Below, in pieces: positions 47,085 to 59,600 of a stretch of 64,000 bases of DNA. The DNA is taken from positions 15,253,616 through 15,317,615 of the forward strand of contig JBBMNZ010000021.1 in the NCBI GenBank assembly GCA_037954325.1, given 5' to 3'. Position 1 is the stretch's first letter, and every line of letters starts with the position of its first letter. Origin of the DNA: Fistularia commersonii. Lineage: Eukaryota > Chordata > Actinopteri > Syngnathiformes > Fistulariidae. Below the pieces are notes generated by a model. That model did not search any database. It saw only the letters and a program-made list of their open reading frames with translations, and was not told the origin of the DNA. The position numbers and the translations under genes are program-made.

Positions 47085-48190
47085 GGGTTACAGAGCGTTC
47101 ACATGCATACACAGTCACCCTCTCATTCAAATGTCACAAAAAGACACACAACCATTCACTCATTCATTCCAACTGTATGTTGTAGTCATACGACATTCAC
47201 CCTCTCATTCACACATAATATAGAGACATACAACCGTTCACTCATTCATCCACGTCGTTGGGACAAACAACCATTCATCCTCTCATCCACACATCATACA
47301 ACCGTTCACTCGGTCATATAAAGACATACATCCATTCACTCGCTCATTCGTTCACATGCCAAAGCCATACACCCGCTCATTCACACGTCATTTCGGGACA
47401 CACAACCATTCCCACGTGATTTCGACAAGCAACCGTTCATCCTGTCATATAGACATATAACTGTTCTCGTCATATAAAGACATCTTCCATCCACCCATTC
47501 ATTCACAAGTCATATAGAGACACACAACCATTCACCCATTCATTCACCCTCTCATTAACATGTCAGAGAAAGACGTGCAACCATTCATTCACCCATTCAT
47601 TCACAAGTCATAAAGAGACACACAACCATTCACCCATTCATTCACATGTCATTTACACAAGCAACCATTCATCATGTCATATAGAAAAATATAAGTGTTC
47701 ACGTCATATAAAGACATCATTCATTCACCCATTCATTCACAAGTCATATTGAGACACACAACATTCACTCATTCATTCACACGTCATTTAAACGAGCAAC
47801 CATTCATCCTGTCATATAGACTTATAACTGTTCACGTCATATAAAGACATCATCTATTCACCCATTCATTCACAAGTTATTTGGAGACACGCAACATTCA
47901 TCCATTCATTCACATGTCATTTACACAAGCACCCATTCACCCTCTCTTTAACACGTCACAGAAAGACGTGCAACCATTCATTCACCCATTCATTCACAAG
48001 TCATATAGAGACACACAACATTCACTCATTCATTCACACGTCATTTAGACAAGCAACCATTCATCCTGCCATATAGATATATAACTGTTTACATCATATA
48101 AAGACATCTTCCATTCATCCTCTCATTCACGCGTCACATAAAGACATGCAACCATTCACTCATTCATTCACACGTCATAAATAGATCCTG
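47085..48190 (-). repeat. 1.1-kb minisatellite of ~40-bp units (ACAACCATTCACCCATTCATTCAC type)
   Basis: Units of about 40 bp: 'caaccattcacccattcatt' + 'cacaagtcatatagagacac'. It is the reverse complement of the GAATGAGAGGG repeat at 12.2-12.7 kb. It fills most of the space between the RhoGEF and tgm2. Smaller inverted arrays of the same kind are at 40150-40390. Confidence 0.88.
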
Positions 48191-49548
48191 TCATCTGCAG
48201 CTCAGCCAGAGATGTACGAGCCCCCTCGCTAATTTCTCCCACCTTCGTCAAACAATTAAAAACCCTCCGGCTGATAAACCGTCCCATGGAAACCCGACGG
48301 GTTCTTCCCTCGACCTCCATTATCCTTCCAAGGGTTCAGCGGCCGCTGAGAAGATACCGATGTGTGGAACCTCCAACCATCACGCTCATGTTTGCTACTT
48401 GCGCTCCATCCAGATGGACGGAAACGCCGAGACTCCAACGCTGTTTGCTTTGTATGTCAACAGTTTCCGTTTGCTACGTGCTTCCATTGCAGGCGTTCAC
48501 TTAAAATGTAAAACACGTGTCACCCTACACACACACACACACACAAATATACATGTATATATATATACATATACTTAATAGAGATGATTTTCTTGATTAA
48601 ACTAATCTCGCCGTGCCACTGGAACAGCATAGCAGCTGTTTTCTTGCACTGTTGGAAATAAACAAAGTGCAAATGAAAATGTAGACACACACACACACAC
48701 ACACACACACGTTACCTTGGGCCAACTGCGGGGGAAGTGTAAGGGACGCTCAGTGCATCTGAGGATAATATATGCCTTTTGAATTGGAAGCCGTATTGAT
48801 GCGATCGGCTCGGCCGTGGTTGCCGTGGTTGCGGCGGCCTCCCCTCCGCCGTGCGTCTTCTGTGCCACACATTTACACTCCTGTTTTACTTCCAGCATGT
48901 TAAAGTTAACAATAATGTCATTTTCTAATAAATCTTGTCCCTATTTTCTCAGCCTCTGTGTGGTATTGTCTTATTGACCTCCTCGCACCCGATTACTTTG
49001 AGCGCCGGACGCAGGCGGAGGCCTCGGCCAATCAGACGGGCAGCTTGGCAGCGGCGTTCTCTCATTTCCACGGCGTGGGTCTGGAGGGAGGCCCGGGTTC
49101 GGTTTCCCCGTTAATCACGAAGGGTGATGCAATGCCTGCGCCTGCAGCCAAGATGTGTGTGTGTGTGTGTGTGTGTGTGGCTGGTGGCTCTGTAGTTTCG
49201 TTTCAACCGCAAAAGCGTTAGCTACCGCGGCGCCGCACGTTCTGCGTGCTGGTGTGTGAAGCTCCTCACGCCTGCGGAGGTGAAGCTCTGAGAAACCACC
49301 TGCAAAAGTTATTCCTTCATTCAATCACTGGTTCATCTTCTGATCCGCTCATCCTGAACTCGGGGTCGCGTTCAATTCGCGTGAACGTGGGTTCGATGCA
49401 GTTTTCCACTCGTGTCCTTTTGTTATTGTCACTGTTTCTATTCTCACCCTCTTTATTTATAATTTTTTTCCAGTCTGTTGTCTATTTTTATCCCTGTTGT
49501 TGTTCACCCTGCTAATTTGTGGATGACATTTAATTGTCTATCTTGTTT

Positions 49549-49660
49549 ATATAAAGTCACAGCCAAAAGTTTTGAGAATGACTGTTCCTGAAGTGTTTTT
49601 AGGGTGTTTGCCAGATGTTTCTATGGTTGTGTCATTCTTTTGGCCATGACTTTATATATT
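49549..49660. mobile_element. Short Tc1-like foldback element
   Basis: 'ataaagtcacagccaaaagt' and 'gaatgac' on the left mirror 'gtcattcttttggccatgac' on the right. The stem is imperfect: the right arm lacks 'ttttgag'. About 110 bp with TATA on both sides. Confidence 0.75.
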
Positions 49661-49705
49661 CATTGTTATAGATCCTGTCCTTGTTGCACTATCTTGAATT
49701 TCCAC

Positions 49706-49770
49706 AATCTTATCTTATCTTATCTTATCTTATCTTATCTTATCTTATCTTATCTTATCTTATCTCATCT
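49706..49770. repeat. (TATCT)n microsatellite
   Basis: About 12 perfect pentamer units, directly after a Tc1-like foldback. Confidence 0.92.
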
Positions 49771-49784
49771 CATTTTATGTTTTG

Positions 49785-49830
49785 GATAAAAGCGTCTGCT
49801 AAATGACTGGAATGTAATTTAATGTAATGT
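49785..49830 (+). mobile_element. SINE-type tail
   Basis: 'ttggataaaagcgtctgcta' then 'atgtaatttaatgtaatg', as at 35.2 kb. Confidence 0.6.
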
Positions 49831-50267
49831 TTTGGATATATTTGGTTTTGGAAAATAAATAAATAAGTCAATGAACAGATGAATAAAAATGAGATTAAAA
49901 TTGCAAAAAAAAAAAAAAATGAACCCAGAACGAAAATAAAAAATGACTTAAAATTTAAAAAACAAATCGAAAAACAGAAATAAGGATTTGAATTAAGAGA
50001 GGAATAAAATGCAAATTAAAAAAGTAACACAAGTCGAAATTGGAAAAAAAAAAAAAAAAACGCAAACGCACGCACGGATAACGGCTGAGAAAAAATAGGC
50101 AAATAAAAGATAAATTAGCCACAATTAACGCGTCGTTGTTCCTGTAAACACAATTTCTACATTTCTGCAGATGAACAAATGCGTCTCCAGAAAGCGCCGC
50201 GTCAGGCGCCACGCCGTTCCGTGGAACTTGCATCCGTGCATGTGTGCTGCGGGGAAGGGGAGGGTCG

Positions 50268-50314
50268 CGTCACGTCACGTCACGCCCACCGTGGAACAAG
50301 CGCTACAAATAAAG
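50268..50314 (+). promoter_or_regulatory. Candidate tgm2 core promoter: three overlapping CGTCA boxes and a TATA-like element
   Basis: Three consecutive CGTCAC units (50268-50284) form CRE/ATF-type half-sites. About 20 nt further on is ACAAATAAAG (50305-50314), a TATA-like box. The start codon lies about 115 nt downstream of that box, which leaves room for a normal short 5' UTR. Human TGM2 also has a TATA promoter. No measured start site. Confidence 0.45.
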
Positions 50315-50429
50315 CCGAGAAACCCTCCGCCACTGCAACACAGCGCTCCTCCTCCGGACCTCCAGTCCCTCCAGCGGACCTGCAGCACCCCGCAGCCCGG
50401 ACCTCCAGCACCGTTACCCGGACGCAGCC

Positions 50430-50439
50430 ATGGCTCAAG
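50430..50439 (+). CDS. tgm2: tgm2 coding exon 1 (start)
   Basis: ATG with a good context (GCAGCCATGG), encoding M-A-Q and the first base of the next codon, then donor GTAGGG. A 10-nt first coding exon is the normal TGM2 structure. It follows a G+C-rich promoter-like stretch. Confidence 0.85.
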
Positions 50440-53299
50440 GTAGGGGGGAAGGAGGAGTGGCTTCCATGTCATCATGGGACCTTCTTACTGTTCCTGCTGC
50501 AAGGATTCAAAAGGTTGTTTCTTCTCCTCACTGAGTCCTGTCATGAGCTTGAAGATGAAGGTGCACCCTGGATGTCCTCCATCGGGAGAACAGTTAATCT
50601 CCGCCGGTGACCTTTAACCCTTGAAATAACAGCTGCGGCTCAGCGGAGGGTTTGCAGGCATCTCAAGCGTTTGCTTCTCCAGCCTTGTGTAGAAAGGCAG
50701 GTGAAAACTATTCACAAGTTGTTTTTCCCATCTTGGTGGTGACGTCCGGCACGGAGCATCACGCCTGCACGGCGGCTCGCAGCTGAAAGACCCCTTTTTT
50801 TTCCATTTTTAGTTTGTTTATTTGCTTCCCTTATTAGTCTGAGGCGGCACCCGGAGGCCCCGACGGAATTCATAACGTTTGTCGGATCGAGTCGAATGTT
50901 TTTCTTTAGGCAGGGTGACGTCAGCTTCCCGGTGAGCCACTAAAGCGCCGTTTCTTTGCCCCTCACATGTTTTTCATCTGCGTAATTACGTTTGCATTTT
51001 GGCCCGTGTTTGTTTTTTTTTTTTTACGCCCGGAGGTGCAACCGCAAAGATGGGGAAGAAAGAAAGAAAAAAAAAAAAAAAAAAAAAATCAGACAAGACC
51101 CGCTAGATCTTTCTTCTCTCCAGATGGTTTTTCAATTTAAATTAAAAAAAAAAAAAGAAAAGTTTAAATCGCAGCTGCTCTCCGATGAGGCGCGATCAGC
51201 TCTACCGATGTTAAATCTGCAGGACGAGCCTCGGAGTTCAGAACGTGGCTTCCTCCCCCGTGGACTTCATGCAGAAACGGCACCAGACTCTGCAGAATCT
51301 GGCCTTTTCTCAAACAAATCTGGATATTTAATTCCTTAATTCCTGCAGGGACGTTTCACCTTTTGATCAGGTGGCGGCGGGTGGGGGGTTTGATTGCACG
51401 CAATTAAATCAAATGCCTTTCCAGAGCAAACAGGAAGTCGGCCGCAGCATGGCGTGCAAAGGGGGGGGAAGGTTGGCATATTTGCAGAGCGTTCCAGTCG
51501 CTGCCTGCCATGTAGAAACCCCGGTTGATCTAATGGTCTGACCATACAAGGCAGGAACGCCCTGCCGGCCGGGCCGAGGCTTGGGAAGGGTGGGGAGGGG
51601 GTTTAAATATCAGGAAATAAAATGTGAACAGATCTGAGCTTATTCGCTCTGGGGAGTGAAGTTATCGGATAAATCAAAGCAGTTAAAAACAGTTCTGTTT
51701 TGACTACGGAACTTGCGATGACTGTCACTTGAAGAGAGACGAGAGATCTTCTACCTCACGGCGAGAAGGTCCCGTGTTGGATTCCTAACGGAGCCGTTTC
51801 TGCGTGGAGTCTCCATTCAAAAACATGCAGGAGGTTCATTGGAGACTCTAAATTGCCCGGATGTGTGAATGAGAGGGTGAATCTGATGGAGCGAACGAAC
51901 ACGTATGCGGCGTGTTATGATTACCTGATGGTCCGAAACGCCAACGTGACCATCTTGAAGAGGCTCGTAGCTTTGTCAGTGTTAGCATATAGCGAGCCGG
52001 AACAGCCGTTCCAGCTTTGGATGTTTGAAAACGCCACCGTGGAAGACTTCCTCTTCGGTCGCACTGAAAACAACCTTGCGTTGTGTTTTACGTTTCCTCC
52101 AACACGCCATTGCGATCCATTCAGCGAGTAAAGCACGGCGGCTATGCTAATGCTAGTAGCAAAGCGTTTCATCAGGTATCTGACTTGAGCGTCTTCAAAC
52201 CTTCACTTTTCTTTCTCATCGTCCAAATAAAACCTCCCGTGTTCTCGTTTAAGCTCTGGACATCGAACGCGTGGACCTCGAGTGCGAGTTCAACAACCGG
52301 GACCATCACACCGAGCTCAACGGCGTGGACCGCCTGATTGTGCGCAGGGGTCAGCCGTTCAACATCAGCCTGTACCTCCGCAAGAGCTACCAACCCGGAG
52401 TCAGCTGCCTCGACTGCGTTACGCAAACAGGTGAGACGTCCTGATTAAGTTTCCCGCAGAGATAACGTTCTCGCAAGAGAGAAAGTAACGTCTCCGGCAT
52501 GTCTGAGGTGTAAGATACCACCTCCATGATGATCAGAGGGTGAAAGACTAGCATTGTTGCGGCGTCCTGTTCGGAAGCGGAGCTCCCGACGGGAACGCCC
52601 GCCGTATTTGCGCTGACGCTGTAGCTCTTTGACCCGTCGGTATTTCCAAAAAGGCGGAAGGGAAATGAGCCCTATTGTTGACGGAGAGGCAGAGGAAGTA
52701 CTTTTTCCCCGACTGCTACTGGCCTTTACGTTCATCTCAGCAACACCATCTGCTATCAACCTGTCGCTGAACCCGCTCTAACTCCGCTCTCCCGGTTTAG
52801 ACCAGAGCGCTTTCCATTTCCATGGGTCTCGGAGAGCAAAGAAACAACCTAAACCCGTCGGCAATCGCCCTTTCGCAGAACAGGAAGTACCGTTTCCTAA
52901 GAGGAGATGTGTAGCACTACAGATAGCGACACGGGCCTTGCAAGTTCAGGATATTTCATCGGATATTGCTGAGAAAACTTTGCCATCCTCGGCATACAAG
53001 TCAAGCCCCTCGACGTGTCTCGGAGGGCACTAACGATAATCCCCGTCTCAGGTCTTCAACCTTCTGAGGAGTCCGGCACCAGGACCTACTTCGGTCTGTC
53101 CGCCAACATCGACACTTCGTGCTGGAGCGCGACAGTGGGCAGCCCCTGCGGCGAGCTGGTGGCCCTCACCATCTGCTCTCCGCCCGACGCACCAGTCGGC
53201 CGCTACGCGCTGTACCTCGGCCAATCGGTGCAGAAGGAGTTTATCCTGCTCTTCAACCCCTGGTGCCCGGGTGGGTAGACGTAGCCATCACTTCTCAAG

Positions 53300-53335
<36 letters not shown>

Positions 53336-56300
53336 GGAGGTCACATTATCTATAAATTGCACTGATCTCCGAACTCTTCACCTGCACGATTTTAATTTTG
53401 CTGCTGTCCCTTTAACACATTTGCACCTTTGCTTTTTTTGGGACTTCGACAATGACCCTGATGTCTTTGCCATAACTTCTGTGATATTTATATATTTTTT
53501 AAACTTCTGCACCGCGGGGTTTTAATCCCCTGTGCGGGGAAACACGGCGGTCTTGACTACAAGACGTCATGCATTGGCATATTGGAAAAAAAAAATATAT
53601 TTTTTGAAATATTTACAAAACGGCATCTCGAAGTCATCACAAGCTTGCAGAAAACGAGGTAAGAAACTACCGGCTTCCGCGTCCCCTCCTCTTCAAGGGT
53701 CTCCTTCCAGAAACGTGTTTTTCTGTGCGCTGAAACTCTGCGGTGCGTCCGGAGAAGTAGTGATAAATAAATAGATAGTAAACACACTGTTGTAAAGTGC
53801 AGGGAAATGGAAACAGCGTGAGAAATATGTGCAAGTGAAAGCCGAGTGCAAATGCAGTGGAGATAAACTTTCTCTGCACCTTCTCCTGCCCTCACGTCCT
53901 CTTTCCAACCTCGGCATTCCTTCTACCCAGATCTCCGCCATCTCTGCACGTGTCCAATCATCTCAGCCTAGATGGAGAAGATGCTCCTCAGGACGCTAAA
54001 AACAGAAAGACAGGACCTTAGCTGTTAGCAAGCACATGCGATTCTTCCTGTTTTTCTCAGTTGACCTTTTTTCCCTCCGCCTGATTTCTTGATTATGCAC
54101 CATAATGGCATGCAGTGTTTCCCTCAGGAGCTTTTAGGGACCAAAATAAACCTGGAGGCACGTACTAAGCTAATACTGCTCCACGAGAGCAAGAAGTGTA
54201 GAGGGGCGGTCGGTTTAAAAGTTTATTAAACACCTATTCTGGGTTGCTTGTAAACATAATCACACGCAAGAGTGAGCTTTTACTGTTGACGTGTTTTTAA
54301 CCGGCGTGTCTCCTTGGCAACAGGGGATGCGGTCTACATGGAGGACCAGCGATGTCTGGAGGAGTACGTCCTGGCTCAGGACGGGATCATCTTCTGCGGC
54401 ACCCGAAGCTACCGCCATCCCTTGCCGTGGAACTTTGGACAGGTACCAAAACTAGCGCCGATGTTGTGAACTTCACTCGATCGGCGCCGCGACAGGGGAA
54501 GAACATCGGGTTCCGAAGCCGGTGATTTGTGGCGCGTTACATAACCGCACGCCATCTGAACCTCATTTCTGACGCCGAATTCAGAGGGATTAGCTCTTTG
54601 CTGCGAGAGCAACAGTGATCCGAGTTGTGCCAGGATTACGCCGCATGCAGCTACACCTGTTGGAAGGTTTTCAACGGGCCTCTATGAAAAGCACCGCCGA
54701 TTCATTTCCTTGTTGTTTTTATTTAAGCGCTGGCAGCTGAAGATGATTAACGTATATTTCCCGCGCAGTTCGAGTCTGGAATCCTCGACATCTGCCTGAG
54801 GATTCTGGATGTGAATCCAAAATGCCTGACGGATCCTGGCAGCGACTGCTCGGACAGGAGGAGCCCCGTGTACGTGAGCAGGATGCTCAGCGCGATGGTA
54901 CGGGTGGATTTTCCTATCACACGTCCAGACATACTTCACGGCGACGCTCGATTTGATTGAAAACATCTTTTTTTTTTTTTTTTATTATCATACCAGCAAC
55001 TACTTTATACAGTGTACCCTTACTCTGCACGGGAGTACCAAGATCCCCTCCGAAAAGGGAATTTCCACGAAGTAGACATTACTGCCGTTTTTTTTTTTTT
55101 CTGGTTAAAAAAGGTTTGATAAACTGCCACGGTCCCGTCGATGGAGTTACAACGTCGTACTTATTTTGCAACATATTTTGCTCTCGTTTTGCTTCCATTT
55201 CTTCCTCTTCATCATCTCCCTGAGGTCCTCGTCCGTCAATGTATCTAAATGTCTCCAAGAATGCTGGCCGGCAAAAAAGATCTCGTATTTTATCCGTTTT
55301 ATAAAATGAATTTTCATTTACTGCTTTTCTTCCTACTTAACATGGCTATTTCATCACGAAAAAAATTCAAACACTGCAAAAAAAAATCGCGAGAAGCAAA
55401 TGACAAAAAAAAAAAAAAACGGCAAAGTGCAAAAAAAATCGAGAGAATCAAACGACAAAAAAACAAAACGGCAAAGTAGCGAGGGCGCGAAAGCCGAACC
55501 ACAAAGTAGCGAGAGTCCACTATACAGGACTGTCTTAGAAAATTAGAATATTGTGATAAAGTTCTTTATCTTCTGTAATGCAATTAAAAAAACAAATTTA
55601 CTTTTCCATGATATTCTAATATTTTGAGATAGGATTTTGGAGTTTTCTTGAGATGTAAGCCGTAATTAGCAATATAAAAATAATAAAATGCTCGCAATAT
55701 GTCAATTGATTACTTTTGTTATTGCATGAAAGAAGATTAAAGAACTTTATCACAATATTCTAATTTTCTGAGACAATCTTGCCGATGGAATGAAAATGAA
55801 GGCGAATGAAGTGAACCTTGCTTTCCGTCCCTCGGCAGGTCAACAGTAACGACGCCGACCGAGGGGTGATACAAGGGAAGTGGTTCAAACCATACGACCG
55901 CGGCGTCAGCCCGTTAGCCTGGAGGGGAAGCGTCGATATCTTGCGCAAATGGGACGGACAGCAGTGTCAGCCCGTCCTGTACGGACAGTGCTGGGTGTTC
56001 GCCGCGGTGGCCTGCTCAGGTAAGACGGGACGGCGGACGGCGTTGCCACCTCATACCGACGCCAGCGATGCTGATGTTTACTTTTTTCCGCGCTCAGTTG
56101 CCAGAGCCCTCGGTATCCCCTGCAGAGTCGTCACCAACTTCAACTCGGCGCACGATTCCAACGGCAACCTGGTAATTGAATGCTACCGGGACGAAAATGG
56201 AAAACCTATTCAAGGCAAAGAAATGTTGTGGTAGGTGTCGGTCGCGGGCGTGTTTCAGTGCTTTTCACGTACTTGTAAAAAACTCAAATACACAGTGGGC

Positions 56301-56591
56301 CAAGATTCAAAACTGGGACAAACATTAATATTTATTTAAAAAACTCCTCCTCCAGATATAACCGCGACCCTTAACACCCAAACAAGTTGTGCTTATATAT
56401 AGAACAAGCAAATGTTAATACTAGGTGATACATAACTTAATATTAAAATTGAAATTCAAATAAAAAAACAAATCAATGGCATTTATTATCTAAATTAAAA
56501 TGACATAAAAATCATGTGCTTCTTTTTAATGGCAACCTTCTGAGTTAAATTTTAGCCTTTTACCACAGGCTGATACTAAATTCAAAAATGA

Positions 56592-56622
<31 letters not shown>

Positions 56623-59600
56623 TAAAAATACATAAAAATCATGTGCTTCTGTTCATTTGCAACCTTCTGAGTTAAATTTAAACCTTTTACCACAGGCTGA
56701 TAATAAATTGAAAAATGAAATAATAATAATAATAATAATAATAATAATCATAGTGCATCAAGAAAACATTAATTAAAGCTCAGTTTGCTACACATTGATC
56801 TACTCTGATAGTCTGCCTTTCTTATTGCTATTGTTCAGAAGGGTAGTACGTTACCAGTATTAGCATAAGGTTGCTATGGTAACTGTCAACAGAGGAGAAG
56901 ACGTTTATGGGTCCCGGTGTGATTTTTGTGCTAAAACACCAGCAGAGCATTTTGGGATTTGTGGTATTAGCGGTACATGCGCTGTAGGCTATGATACCGG
57001 CGGGCCGGCACATATTATTTAGTATGGCTTTGCGGGCCAAAAATAATTACACTGCGGGCCAAAAGTGGCCCGCGGGCCAGAGTTTGACACCTACGCTGTA
57101 GAGGGACAAACTAAATATTTGCCAAGTAGCAGTACTGAAGATACGGTATTTTCTTGAAGACGGTTAGAAAAGAAGTACAGGGAAGGTCAGAGGGAGCTGC
57201 GTTGTGCCTTTGTAGGTCCAGAAAAAGCATACGACTGGGTGCCAAAAGAGGAATGGGGAAATCTGGAGTGGCGGAGAAGTATGTTCAAGGGGTGCAGGAC
57301 ATGTATGAGAGCCCTGAGATAGTGGTGAAGTGTGAGGGAGGTGTGATAGAGAAGTTCTAAGTGGAGTTGGAACTGCTTCAGGGATCAGCTCTGAGCTTCT
57401 GCTTGTTGTCAATGGTAGTGGACAGGCTGACAGATGAGCTTTGACAGGAATCTCCATGGACATTGATGTTTGCAGATGACGTTGTGATCTGTAGTGAAAG
57501 CAGAGGGCAGATGGAGGAAGATCTGGACAGAAGAGGGATGAGGGGTAGTCCAACAAGACAGAACACATGTGTGAAGGAGAGGAACTCAGGTGGAACAATG
57601 AGGCCGAAGGGTAACCAGGCCGGAGGTCCAGAGGAAGACCGGGGAAGAGAATTATAGATGAAGAGAGAGGACAGAAAGTTAGTGGGTAAGAGAGAAGAGG
57701 ATGTAGAAGATAGGAGAAATGGTTAGATGGAGGACTCCTGAAGCGTTTTATGGAAATCCAGGCAGTCACACTGAAGGAGCTCCTTAACGGGAGCTTGACA
57801 ATTTCTACGGTTCGATTAGGAACTTCCATTGCTGGGTGGAGAGTTGGATGACCAGACCTGACCTTCAAGGTTCAAATTACAACGGCTGGCAGGCCAGTGA
57901 CCCGACGCCCCAGGAGAGAAGCGACGGTAAGCAAGACCTTCAACTCCGGCGCATGTAGCCCCGAGATTCAGGACTCATATTTGCAACGTATGCTCTGCTC
58001 AGGGGTGTTCTGCTGCGGCCCCGTCCCTCTCAAGGCCATCAAGGAGGGGCAACTCATGATGAAGTACGACGCTCCGTTTGTCTTCGCTGAAGTCAACGCC
58101 GATTACGTCTGCTTTACCAAAAAGTCAGACGGGAGTGTTCAGAAAACCACAAACTCGACAACCGTGGGCCAGTTTATCAGCACAAAGAGCGTCGGCAGTG
58201 ACGACAGGGAGGATATTACTCATCTCTACAAATACCCCGAAGGTAGGAGCGGCGCTGCCTTCACTGTCTAAACAAGCCCAACCAAACATCCCGGCCAAGA
58301 ATAATAACATGACACTTCTAGAAACACCTCTTCTTTCGGCTTTTCCCGTCAGGTGTCGCCACAGCGAGTCAACTTTCTCCATTTAACCCTATTCTCTGGA
58401 TCCTCCTCTCTCACACCAACTACCTTCATATCTTCTCTCACGACGTCCATAAATCTTCTCTTTGGTCTTCCTCCAGACCTCCTGCCTGGCAGCTCCACCT
58501 TCATCAACCTTCTACCCAGATCTTCACCATGGTTTAGACATGAACAGAGTGTTCATATTTAAGCCATCGCCGTCATCACTTTGTCTTGGTCATACATGTC
58601 CTGCACCCCTGTGACAAATTCTTCCTTTCCTTTGGTCTTTTCCCTTCAGGGGTCTTCACAGCAAATCCACCTTCTCCATCTAACCCTATTCTCTGGATCC
58701 TCCTCTCTCACACCAACTACCTTCATATCCATCCTGGTCACTCCCAAAGAGAACCTCAACATCTTCATCTCTGCAACCTCTAGTTCTGCCTGCTGTCTTT
58801 TGGTCATTGGAACAGTTTCTAGTCCAAACATCATCGCTGGTCTCACCACTGTCTTGTACACCTTTCCTTTTATTCTGGCTGATGTTCTTCTATCTCTTCG
58901 TACCCCTGACACTTTTCTCCAGCCATTCCAACCTGCTTGGACCGTCTCTTCACCCCTTTTCCACACTCTCCTACGCTCTGGACACTTCTAGAAACACAAG
59001 CAGGGTAAAAGAAGAGGATTGTTCCGAAAGGGAACCGAGATCCCGTCGAGTCCCCGGTTGAAGGTCTACCTTGCATCCTTCCTCCCGCTGCTTCCTGAAC
59101 GTCGCCACCGAATCGGTTTCGGCGGAAAGACTTTCCCGAATCTCGGCAGCCCTGCTTTGCTTGCTCTTCCTCCCTGACGTTCTTGTACCTTCGCTGTTCT
59201 TCTCGGCCCGTGATGTGGATTATGGAGTCGACGGACGGCAATCGTCCGACATCGCCCTCATCGCGCCGCTTCAGTTTGTTTTAGCTGACAAGATCCGTTC
59301 GGGAGATCCTGGATAGGATCCTCGTTTCCAATGTACAAGGGCTTGGTATTAAAAACTCAAAATAAAAGCGATCTTAACCATAAACACACTTGCGAACACG
59401 CAGAAGGCGCAGCCAGATCACGGGATATTTAACTTCCTTTCTCTTCATTCCAACCGCTCCCTAAATGTACATAAGATCGTCTCTTGTTGTATTCATAGCA
59501 AACTATGATCTCGAATCCGTCAAAATGTGACGCTCCTCGACCTAAAACGAATGATTTTCCGGCTTCACGTACGTCCAGGCTCTCAGGAGGAGCTGGAGGT

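Noticed and set aside
57164..57868. 234-codon open frame on the minus strand
   Set aside because: It runs antisense across the RTE fragment and over tgm2 exon 8, with low-complexity Ser/Leu/Pro content and no family resemblance.
58870..59241. 123-codon minus-strand frame in tgm2 intron 9
   Set aside because: The end of an RTE fragment fused by chance to other sequence.
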